The notes under the pieces: generated by a model
The model's input: the letters and a program-made list of their open reading frames with translations, nothing else
Told to the model about the DNA's origin: nothing
Database searches by the model: none
Program-made: the position numbers and the translations under genes
Origin: Xiphophorus maculatus
Taxonomy: Eukaryota > Chordata > Actinopteri > Cyprinodontiformes > Poeciliidae
DNA length: 64,000 nt
NCBI RefSeq assembly: GCF_002775205.1
Contig: NC_036458.1
Location: 1,518,560-1,582,559, forward strand
Direction: 5' to 3'
Shown: positions 11,801-23,800 of the stretch, one piece after another
Layout: every line of letters begins with the position of its first letter
Numbering within the stretch: the stretch's first letter is position 1

Positions 11801-14800
11801 GTTTCTGATTAAAAAGTCACTGGAGGTTTGTGGTTGCTAACTATGACATTAAAATCAAAGCAAAACAAAAAAACTTGGCTCATAAAACAAAAACACCTAA
11901 AAGTTTCTATGTAAGACATCAATTTGTTGTTGAAAATCTCATTTTATAAATTCCTGAACTCTCACCAGAGGCCACAAAAAACTACGCGGTGGGCCACGGA
12001 CGGCCCCCGGACCACACTTTGGACAACCCAGGCCAGGGTGTCAATTCAGCCCACATCAAGATCATGAAGATCCTCAAAGGCTGGTTTTGCTGGACCCATA
12101 GAAAACTGTTAACTATTAGCTTTCAAATGAAAACTGATTTGATTTGACTGATAAAATAAAATTAACCCTAAAATAAAATTTAAGTAAACTAATATTTTCT
12201 TAAAGCTCAATTTATGTAGACGGCCACATAAATAGCTACGGAGGCTGGATCTGGCCCGCGGGCCCCGAGTTTGACACTTTGGACCCCCCTGTGATGGAGA
12301 TTCAAGCCCAGAAGCTAAAGTGTTTCAGAACCACTGATGTAGCTAAAAATCATTTAAAACATGTTTTAATTCTGGAGGGAAAAGCAGCAGCTGACGGACC
12401 TTCCAGATGAATCACAGCTGCTGCTGCTGTCGCTGCAGCAGCTGCTGCTGCAGCTGCTGCAGCGACAGCAGCAGCAGCTGCAGCAGCAGCTGCTGCTGCT
12501 GCTGCAGCTGAGGAAAAGGACGCAGCGTTTCCAGCCGGCCGCTGCTGCTCCTGCCTCCACCCAGCCTAACCACCAATCCCCACCCAAACCAGCAACAACA
12601 GCCTCCTTGTAGCGGTGGGTCTCCGCCCGCAGCGCACACAGAAACCCTCAGTAGGCAGAGACTGAGGCCTGCTTGTGCTGCAGAACAAGCGCGCCTTATC
12701 TTTATATTTAGTTTGGAGTGAATAAACTCGACCTGCGGTGAGTTTAGTGAAAAGATGCGTCTCTCTGTTTCCCTGGAAACTGGAGCAGCAGCTTCTCTGA
12801 AACCGCTGATTCTACCCAGAATCTGTGAATCTTTATGCCGACTAACAAAAATATGGGATTTTCCACAAGCTTTTCATTTCTACCTGCAACTTCATCAAGT
12901 CATGATGAAGAAAGTGAAACACAAACTGATTTATAGCATTTAAAGCAATTATTTCTTTAATTGTAGATGATTATGTCTCACGGCTACTGAAACAAATCCT
13001 CTAAAAATAAATCTTACATCAGATTTGTTCATTGCTAAACAAGCTGGCTGTATCCAAAATATTACTGGAAAATTAAGTGGAAGGAAAACGTGGGGTCGAA
13101 GGTAAAGTCAATTCAGCAGCAATTTGCTATATAAACAAAGTATGAAACAATTAATAATGATTAATCACTTATTAAAATAATAGTCAACTAATTTAGTCAG
13201 TGTTTAATTGTTAACTGGAGCATACAGACTCATAAAAGTGCATTTTCTGAAAACCCAACATATTCAGAGCTGTAATTATCAATATATTTTAAACCAGAAC
13301 TCCTCAGGTTACATAGTTTTAGCTTCACCTGGATCAAATTCAAGAAATTGCTTTTTAAGCAATAAAATTTTTTTTTCTTATTTAAAAATGTAATAATTTT
13401 TTTTTACTTGTTTGCATCTTTTAATGTATTTCTAATGCATAAAACGGTTTAAATGGTTAAATGAAGCAAAGTGTAGAATGGGTCTCTGTCTCTTTAAAAA
13501 CTCCTGCTCTCTCTGAAGCTCCGCCTCCAGGAAGTCATCCCAACATGGCTGCTTTATTAACCCTTTAACATCGTTTTCACCACTGAGAAGCGGCTCCGAT
13601 AATGTGCTCAGAAGATGTTTGCTAATTGCTGCTGGCTAGTCTGAAGGAGCTGAGTGGGGGAGGAGTTTTGCCTCGAAGGCGGAGCTACGTCCATCTAGGC
13701 GTTTGCACATCTTAATGGAGATGAAAGGAATCCATGATGCTGCCCCTTTATAAGTGTGTTTGTCTGGATAAATGAATATTTGGACCTCTGTGTTTTTGTG
13801 GACGCGGCGTACCTGCAGCTGTGATCGGCGGGGTGTCCCTGCAGCGACCCGGCGGCACGCGCCAGGCCCATGCGGGCGAAGGCGTGGTGGTGGCTGAGCG
13901 CGGCGTCGGACAGGCCGGAGACGCCGTCCGTCTGCTGGTGGAAGACGTTCTCCCAGTAGGCCTGCAGGCCCGGCGTCCCGGACGGATACGCGCCGAACAG
14001 GAAGGCGTCCAGCTGGCTGATGATCTCCTGGCTGACGCTGGCCTCGAACTTCCGGGCGAAGAACGTGGGCCTGGAGGCCTGCTGCGGATCAATAACCAAT
14101 AATTAATCATCCACATTAGCATTTTATCTATTTTTTATCCTTATTTTATGTCAGCTTGTGCACATGTGTGGTCGAGAGCATGACTTCCAACCCCGACATT
14201 AGAATAAAAACCTCAGTGGCTGCCTGGATCCAAAAATACCTGCAGCTGCCTCCAGAACCAGAACTCCTTATAGAACCCGTCCGCAGACGCTGACCTCAGA
14301 TCTGCCAACGCAAACGCTCCGGAACCGCCTCAAAGCGGCGCTGCTAATTTGTGAATACGCGTCTATTCTGGGCTCCTCTGCAGGATCGGTTTCGCCCCAG
14401 AGAGAGAACCACTCTGCCTCACCGGGTCGGAGCAGAACTTCATCCTGATTTGGTCTTTTTATGGATTTTTTCTCGTCTTTTTTTGTTGAATCATTGAATG
14501 TTTGGACAATTATTTCCTCTGTGAAGCGATAAGGATTTTCTTCTCTTAGTTTTTTATCCTCAAACTGTTGTTTTAATACGTAACCATGGCAACAAACGAC
14601 TTGTATGGCACTTTAATTGTGTAACTGCTTGTAATTGTTGTATAAACTTTGTTTCCTCTTGGTCTGGATTCCCTTGGAAACAAGGATTTTAATCTTAATG
14701 GAACTTTTCTGGTTGAATAAAAGTCAAATAAAAACTAAATAAGTAAAAACAAGATGTTGTTTTTTCAGGCGGCAGCTTCTTAAAAGCTCAATAATATCTG

Positions 14801-17800
14801 AACTACATAATGTTTCTTCCATCACAGGAAGGATCATATCCCCTACTCCAACAGAAAGGAGGCGGATTAGCACAGCTAGCTAACTGATGATGTCGTCCAG
14901 GACGTTCCTGTGGAACACCGTCTCTAAAGTCTCTAATGTCTCTAATGTCCAGTTTTGAGCTGTTAACGTGTCATGAAGCTGTCCTACAGAAAGAGTCTTC
15001 AGTCAGAAGCCTCTTCAGATTCACTGGAAGACAGACTGCATCGTTTGAATTTATTTCTTCTAATTAAGCTCAAAAAAAGAATCTTCATTTTTTTAAACTT
15101 GAATTTAAATGTTTTTAAAATGACTTTAAAAATAATTAAAATGTATTAATTTAAACATTTTTAACTTAAAAATGTGCCAATGAGGAAATTGGCACATTTA
15201 TAACCTTAAAGATTTTATTTCTAATTAATTTGTTATTGAACATTTTAAACTTATGTTGGAGCAGTAAAATAATAATTGTTTACTTATTTACAAATTTAAT
15301 TGAACCATTTTAGTTGATTAATAAGGAATTTTAAAGCTTTCTATTTAAATAAAGATGAAAAAGTTCGTTTTAAAGATTTGTTTTTACATTTATTTTTAGA
15401 GAAATGACAAGAATGTCCCATTTCTGTCAAAATGGGAAAGACCAGAGAACCTGATGTAGAAATTATGTGCCAGAAGAATTAGTAAGCGGTCTCCATGGCA
15501 ACCATTAGGCCTTATCCACATGCTAACTGGCTATTTGGTCAAAATAAATGTAAACAAACATTTATTCTGTGGTTGAAGCGACTGAGTTTGGCTGCAGGTG
15601 AGGCGGACTCACCTGCAGGCGCGGCAGGTCTGAGGGCTTGAAGTCGTTCGGGGAGCAGCCGCACCAGTCCACTATGTGCTTGTACTGGCACTTGCATCCC
15701 AGTTTGCGGTTCCAGTTGGTGAGCCTCAGGTTGTTGTCCACCATCGTCTCACAGTGGACGCTGTTCTCCAGGACGGTGTGGAAAAACGACTGAAGACAGA
15801 AGAAAAACGTTTTTACAAACAAAAAGAAGAGTTAGTTCTCTCCTTCACCAGATGAGGGCGCCAGGCTGCACGGTTAGCGGATTAACATCAGGAGAAGAAA
15901 AGTGTTCACCTGGTAAAGAGGGAGAAGCAAAACAAAAGAGACAAGAAACTGTTTGGAATTAAGATACTATTTTATTTTCTTGAAGATTTTAAATGTTAAT
16001 TTGCACTTTGCAAAACATAATAAATTATTAATGCTTAGTTTTAATTGAAACTTATTTTTACAATTGTATTTGAATAGTAAACTAAACACATTTTTAGGAT
16101 TACCAATAAAAAAACTGTATTTTGTTCTCTACCTTCTTTATTTTTAAAATAATCTACAAATCCTGATTTTTAAAATTTGAAACATTTTCTTTTTAATAAA
16201 AACTGAATGAGTGTGATGGTGTGTTTGTGTGTCGGTACCTCGGCCGGCAGCAGCGTGAAGCCGTAGAACCGCTTCATATTCCTGACCAGATCGTCCTGCG
16301 AGTTCACCACATAATCCACAAACGGCCGGCTGAGCAGGAACCAATCAGAGCCTCCGTCCACCGACACGCCCTCCGGGATCTTACGGTCGCCCAGGCGCCA
16401 CATGTGGGTGTCGCACTCGTAGAAAACCCGGTCCAGGCCCTGTTTACGGATGAAACTGGGACAAAGCAGCGTGCGGTTCTTAACTCCCAAACGTTAATCA
16501 GAGGCTGAACCTGTTAGAGTCCCTGGATTCATTCATTCATTCATTCATTCATTCATTCATTCATTCATTCATTCATTCATTCATTTATCCACTGAATTTA
16601 TTCATTGGTCTCCTTTGGTTTCATGTGCCAACATCTTAGAAATGAAAAACTTTAAAAACATTCAAAACCTGCTCAACAATAAACAACAATATTTTAAACA
16701 AATACAGTAATCACTTTTTTTTTTTACTGCAAATGGATGTTGCTGTAAATCCAAAACTGAAAAAATGTTTTGCATGTTTGTCTTATTAACAGTAAAGCAA
16801 CCAGTTTGCAAATTCTGAAAACAAAAAAATATAAAAAAAACGACTTTAAAAGACAAAAATATTTTAAAATGATTGTAAAAACATTTAAAGTTTTTGCGCA
16901 AATGAAATGTAAATAATCTCCATTTGAGCTGGCAGGCCAGACTTGTGTTTAGAAAATGTATTTAGGGCCTCATGAAATCAGTCTAGGGGCCACAAATGGC
17001 CCCTGAACCACACCTTGGACACCCCTGGTTTAATGAAGGTAAAACAAGATGGCTGCTGCGTTCTTACCGAGCGTTGTCTCTGCCGTGAGACTTGATGAAG
17101 TTCATGTTGCGGTGTTTGGAGAGAAACGCCACCAGCTGGTCGTTGGTCCTGAGGACAAAATCAAATTTACAAATTCATAAAAAACATTAAAAAGCATCAG
17201 ATTTTACACAACAGCTGCAGGTTTTTATGCAGAAATATCGTGTTTACCAAGAGTTTAAGGAACAGAAAGAGGACGAGGATTCCCGGGTCTCTGCTCCACC
17301 AGAACCAGAACAATAACAGAACAGAGTTACTGCGAACCGAGCCTCATGTCGTTTCATATGGACACAATTTAGCAATAAACATTCAAATAAATAAATGGCT
17401 TAATAAAATAATTCATGCGCCAAACATTTCAACTGAAACATAAAAATAAGAATTTTAAATTAAAGTTATTGTTTTATCAGTTTTATTTTTTATTTCATTA
17501 TTCTTCTCTAATTTTTTCATACTATGTATTAATTTAATTTAATTTAAAAAAATTTACTTACTGTTACATTTAATTTGCTATTTATCTTTTCCATATTCTG
17601 TTTCTATTACTGTTTGTTATTTATATTTATTTACCGTCACCTCCATGTCTTGATGATGGATTTTACAGAATGTTCTGCACTTTAGAGATTTTTTTGTATC
17701 CATCCCCTGACTGATACTTTTCAACAACCTTTTCTCTGATTGGTTGGATGTCCTTCAGTCTTCATGCTGTGATGGAATACTGATGAACCAGTGATTTTGT

Positions 17801-20800
17801 TGATTGATTGATTTGCAAAAGCAATAAAACTAATTTGTTTGAGCGTCAGTGGCTTCGTCCGGACCAACATGGTGAATCCTCAGGATGAAGCAGTGGAACC
17901 AGCAGCTGCTCTGTGCGTCCGTATGGAACAGGAAGTCTGATGCAGCTTCCTGTGGACGCAGCGCTTCCTGCTCTGAAACCTACCAAAACAATCTTCCATT
18001 AAAGGGAAATGTGAGTTTCCTCGTTTGTTCGCAGCTGAACTGATTTATTTCATCGGCTGCAGAGAGAAACGCGAAGAGGAAACGGAAAACGTCGTCAGAT
18101 ACTTCAGAGGCGACGGCGATTTTATCCCACTGCAGGGATGTGACTCTGCTCTGTTTAGAAAAAAAACAACCAGACGATGATTTGTTCTTTCTCCAACAGG
18201 AATTCCCTGATTATTCCTCTGATTTAAGGGAAAATAAAAATTAGAGGAAAAAATATTTAGATTTTATTTCCTGTCATTTTGTCTGCATGTTCCTTCCAGC
18301 TTGATTCTTTTTTTAAAACCAACATAGAAACCTGCAGCACAGAGCTGAAACGATTAATCGGATTAATCACGATTAATCACGATTAACTGATTATTGATCA
18401 ACTAATTTAGAAAAGATTGTTATGATTCTTAATATTCAGACTCAAAAAAACCTAGTTTGCTAAAAGAACAACAGAGCAGAAATTAAGCCAAAACTGTTCC
18501 AACAATTAAATACATTTTGGATTTATATAAATATGTCTTATGTTTGATACTTTTAACCCATTTTTCTTTATCTTTAAACCTGTTTAATCTCAACGTGTTT
18601 TTTCTTCATGTATATTGTTTTTAGTTTCTGTGTATAAATACTTTGAGTTTCCTTTGGCTGAAAGTTGCTATTTCTATAAAGTTGCTATTTTAATAAAGTT
18701 GCTATTTTAATAAAGTTGCTATTTCTATAAAGTTGCTATTTCTATAAAGTTGCTTTGCCTCGTCGTTCCCAGAACTCCTCAAGTTCAGTTTTAGCTTCAC
18801 CTGCTTCAGATTCAGTGAAAAAATCTAAATCTAAAACCTTTTTCTACCCAATAATTAATCAATTAATCCAGAAAATAATCAATAGATCAGCCACACACTG
18901 CTGATGGGTTTTAGCTGATGATCAAATTTTCACTAAAGAAATTCTGTTGTTGCATTTTATGCAAGAAAATATTAATTAAATAAGAATTAAATTGTTTATT
19001 TTCTTTTTTTGTTGTATTTCCAAATTTGTACAAAAAAGGCTCAAGCAGTTCAATAAATCAGCAGAGCGTGTTTTTGTTTCTATCTGATTAGTCGTCAGAA
19101 TAATCGATTATTAAAATAATCACGAGCTGCTGCAGCAGATGAACAACGAGAAACGTTTGGTCCAGTCTTCCTGACCTTGACCTGTGACCTCACAGGCATC
19201 GACTGATGGTGGCGCCGGAGCTGCGGCTGCGTTATGGATTTTAGCCGGAAGCGTTTTCAGACTCTGCTGACGATCATCCTGTGTGACCCGACGGTGGAAA
19301 AACAGAAACCAGGCGCAGGAAACGTTTCCCAAAAGAGCCCCCTCCAAAATAAAAGCGTTTCATTCAGAAACAGCAGCTGCTTCCACCGAGCAGCAAACTG
19401 ATAATCCGGTTTAGTCTCATTTATTTATACTTTCATTTCCAGCAGATTTCTTCATTTTTTTATGCAAAAGTTCATGCAGCTGCACAAAAAACCCAGAAGC
19501 AAAAATATTAGTGACATTCAGTCATATTCAATAAATTAGATTATATGTTCTTAGACAGTAACTCTTCATTACAACCACTTTTAATTTCTGTATTTAAAGT
19601 ATTTTTTATTTTTATCTTAAATGCAGGTTTTTATTAACTGTAGATGGAAAAATAATCATAATGAACAGAAATACAGGCTTACAAACATCAGTCTGTGTGG
19701 AATAATCTATAAAATAATATTTACTCTGTGAATTGAATTTCAATAATATTCTAATTTACTGAGCAGGTCTGCACTGCAAAAACACAAAATCTTATCAGGT
19801 ATTTTTGGTCTTTTTTCTAACGCAGACGTCTTGATACACTGGGAATAAAACAAAACTAACTTACAAAGAACTTTTCTGCAAGACATGGAAGATTGTTTTA
19901 CATCAATAATTCTTAAATATTGATAAAAAAATATACTGGCAGATTTATTTCACGTAGATCAAAACGTTTTTCCAACATTTGAAGTGTAAAAATCTGCCAC
20001 TGAAGCTAGTAGTTGTTATCAATATTAAGTTATTATTGACATAAAACAGGCTTCTATGTCTTGCAGAAAAGTTATTTGTAAGTTAGTTTTGTCTTATTTT
20101 CAGTGTAGAATGAGATTTTGTGTTTTTACAGTGCAATTATAATGGCGAAAATGGAAATTTTACTAATCCTGTAATTTTTTTTTGTAGATTTTTAGAATTT
20201 CTGAAGTGCTTCTTTTCATTTCCGATGTTTTTCTATACTGATAAAATCCAAATAAAAGTTTGAAGGGGCTCAGAAAGCCTGGATCTGACTGGAGGACAGA
20301 AACTAGAGCCGCATCGAACAAAACCACAGAAGAAGAACCGATAAATGTTGAGTCGAGGGGAAAAGCAGAACATGTTCTAAACGAGCGCCTCTGACCTGAT
20401 GGGGTAGTCGGCGGCGCTCAGGTTGATGAAGAAGTCCCAGGACCAGTCGGCCATTTTGAGGAGGTCGTCCATGCTGCGCAGGTACATGGTCAGGAGGCTG
20501 GCTCCGCCCCAAATGGTCGCCATCCTCCAGGGAGTCACTCTGACGTTGGGGAACCGGCCCGCCAGAGACAGAACCTCTTGGTGGAGGTAATCGGACCTCT
20601 GAGATTAACGGAAACCACCAAGACGGAGTTAAACTTTATCAAGGTTGGCGTTAGTTTTATACTATATTAATAATTTATATTAATAATTTATATTAATAAT
20701 TTATACAGCTTTCATATAATGAAGGTTCTTCGTAATAAAAAGCTTGAACACGTGGGGAGCAGTTTCTGTTTTATATCATCTTTACATTGTTTGATGTTTG

Positions 20801-23800
20801 GATTTCTTTTCAGCAGACTGCCCCGGTTCTGACGGACTCACCTGGTCCTGACGGACTGCCCCGGTTCTGACGGACTCAGCCGGTTCTGACGGACTCACCT
20901 GGTCCTGACGGACTGCCCCGGTTCTGATGGACTCACCTGGTCCTGACGGACTGCCCCGGTTCTGACGGACTCAGCCGGTTCTGACGGACTCAGCCGGTTC
21001 TGATGGACTCACCTGGTCCACATGGATGTAGTAGAAGTGCGCTGTGTGGTAAACGGCCTTGAAGAGTCGCTGGAACTGTCGCGCGGCGCGGCCGTGGACG
21101 ACCAGGACGAAGGCGATGCGGACCGGCGGCGAGGTGGCGGCGCCGTCGTCCCACTGAACGTTTACGTTAGCCTTACCTGGACAGGGAGGAGACGGGGTCA
21201 AAGGTCACAGCTCACATTTCTATACTGTACACTGAAAAAACACAAAATTTAACGAGTTTCTAAGATCTTAGTACATTTTAAATCTGACAAAACTGCAGAA
21301 AAATAAGTTTGTTTCTAAGTCAACAATTGTTGGATATTAGAAAACAAAGTCCCAGTTTCATTGGGAAAAGACATTTTTCCCATAAGTGAAATAATAAACT
21401 GATAGTTTTTATCCATATTAAGGAATTATTGATTTGGTGCCTTTGGTGAAAATGTTGCAGGAGAAAAATTTAAAAATGTTTAAAAACTTGCATTTGTTAT
21501 TACATTTATATTTAAAATGTTAAAAAGTTATTAAGAGACTTTTTCCACTTGTGGCACTAAAAGTACCAGTAAATTGATCTTTATGAACTTTAGATCTGTT
21601 TTTCTCGAGCTCTAATCTATGTGCTTTTTGAAAAGAATTTTTAAATCATCATCTTAAAAATTAAAAAGAGTAAATTAATGTTTTTAAATTCAGATATAAT
21701 AATAAATGGAAGTTTTAAACTATTTTTTAGACATTTTTTCCAGTATTTACACTGAATTTCCATAAAGTAGTGCTATGATTTTAGATCTCATTAGGTTGGA
21801 ATAGATCTGCTACTTTATGTTGTTTTTATGTTTATCTTTGTTTAAAATACTAAAAATAAAATAGAACACTGGTTATTTAAAAATGGCAACACATTAACTA
21901 AACTGAAGTAGATATTTGTCTCAAAAGTTGCCATTTTTCCACTTTAAATAAGTTTCATGTGGCTGACCTGAGAGGAAAATGATGTAAAAACGTTGTAAAC
22001 CTTTTAACTTTGGGGTAAAATCCAAATAAAACCCGTGGAAACCGGGTGTAAATACTTTTCTGAAGCTCTAGAAAGCAGAAGAAATGCTCTGTGAGCGTTT
22101 TCCATGTTTTAACGGCTGATGTTGCTCAGTGAAACGGGCCGGGTCGACGTTTGCAGAACAATCGAGCGACCTCCTGGCTGCAGGCCATTCTGGCTCAGCC
22201 GCAATCAGCTGAGCCGAACGCCCTCAACGTGGCCCGGAAGCCTAAACCCGTCTAAAGGAAATCAGAACCAGCGCCAGTCCTTGGACCTAATGACTACTGT
22301 GTCATCAAAGGAAGCTGTAATCATATAAATGAAGCGTGGGGCGGCTCTTACACCGAGCCATTAGTCAGCCTTTGCAGAGTAAGACTACAAACGGGTTGTT
22401 TAATTAGGGTGTAATTACCCAGCATCCTCTCTGCGTCTCTTCGTACTACAGATCCTGAAAATAGAGCTGCCAACCACAGAGATGGCTCTCTGCTGCTTCT
22501 GCTAAAAATGTTCCTCAAACGGTAAATTTAGAGAGAAGAGCGAAGAGCAGCTGGATCCGCGCGTTTAAAGAGCCGCTGTCTGCTGCCAGATGGAACAATT
22601 AATCGGATTTATCAGATTAATCGTCAAGTAATTTAGTAATATGTTCTGTTTTTTTAGTATATCGTCTAAAAAAGCCATTTCCTGAAAGAACAACAAACTC
22701 AGAGCAGATATGGAGCCAAAACTGTACAAAGTAGATAAAAACACGTTTGTCTGAAAATGTTTCTCCAAAACTTCTGAAGTTGCAGAGTTTTGGCTTCGCC
22801 GGGTCCAAGTTCACTAAATGGATGCTATTTTATTGCACTTAGGGAAATAAAATGTTTATTTTCTTTATTTAAAATGAATTCAAGTTTCTGTTCATATGCA
22901 TCTTGTATTTCTAATATTACATAAAATGCTAAAGTCGTTGATAGAAAAATATGGCAATTTGTCAGAATAATCATCAGATTAATTGATTACTAAAATAACA
23001 GATACAGTGCTGGCCCAAGGCATATGCGTGTTAGGCGTCTGTTTAAGGCCCCCACACCACCAGGGGGCCACCAAGAGCAAAGAGCAAAGATTTCAAATTT
23101 TGACCTTTTCAAGATTTTTCTAGAACATTTGTGATTTTTTCCAGAAAATGTTCAGCCGTATTAGAGTCACTGTAGACGTTAAAAAGGTGTAAATTTCTGA
23201 CAGAAATTTTCCACAACAAAACAGGAAAATTTCTGAGTTGAAAAGTTTCTAGAAAAAATATGGAAATTTCTGATACTGAAAAGTCAAAAATCGTCAAATC
23301 TTAAAACGGAAAACTTGGACAATTTTCCTAATTGAGTATTTTCCAGTAAATTTTTGACTTTTGAGACTCAAAAATCTGAAATCTTTTTTTCTAAAAGAAT
23401 TCAGATTTTTTTCCAGTAAATTTTGGACTTTTTAAACTCTGAATGGTTCTGACCTTGGATCGGACAGTAGCGCGGGATTTTCTCCGGTATCAGCGCCCGC
23501 TCCTTGTGCTTGCAGTAAACCTCGACGATGCGCTGCCGGCACTCGCGGCTCTTGGCTCTGGACAGAGCGGAAATGGCCTCCTTCCCGCTGACCTCGCACT
23601 GCGGCCGCTCCCTGTTGGGCTCCGGACCCGGCGGCAGCGGGGGCGACCCGGGCCGCTTCGTCTGGAAGAAGGGGGCGTCCTGATTGGAGCCCTGAGCCGG
23701 TGCCGGGATGGTCAGGATGTGGGTCTGGTTGGGAGCTTTGGAAAGGACCGGAGCATGCTTTATGACTTCATTTCCCAGCATGCCTTGGTTCTTTTCCAGC

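Larger units (their letters stand above)
11448..13812 (-). other. xylt1: xylt1 intron 8
   Basis: 2365 bp. It contains the right end of a MITE near 11975-12030, another MITE at 12034-12292, the CTG/CAG palindrome at 12415-12480, a dispersed repeat at 13067-13083, and a possible element at about 13480-13750 with TAAAGGGGCAGCAT-like ends. Confidence 0.7.
17149..20395 (-). other. xylt1: xylt1 intron 4
   Basis: 3247 bp. It holds a dispersed element with GATTAATCG-type ends (about 18335-19135), a 17-bp tandem repeat inside it, and a TIR element at 19772-20133. No coding potential recognised. Confidence 0.6.

Noticed and set aside
12366..12639. Leu/Gln and Ser/Cys-rich frames
   Set aside because: Produced by the CTG/CAG palindrome within an intron.
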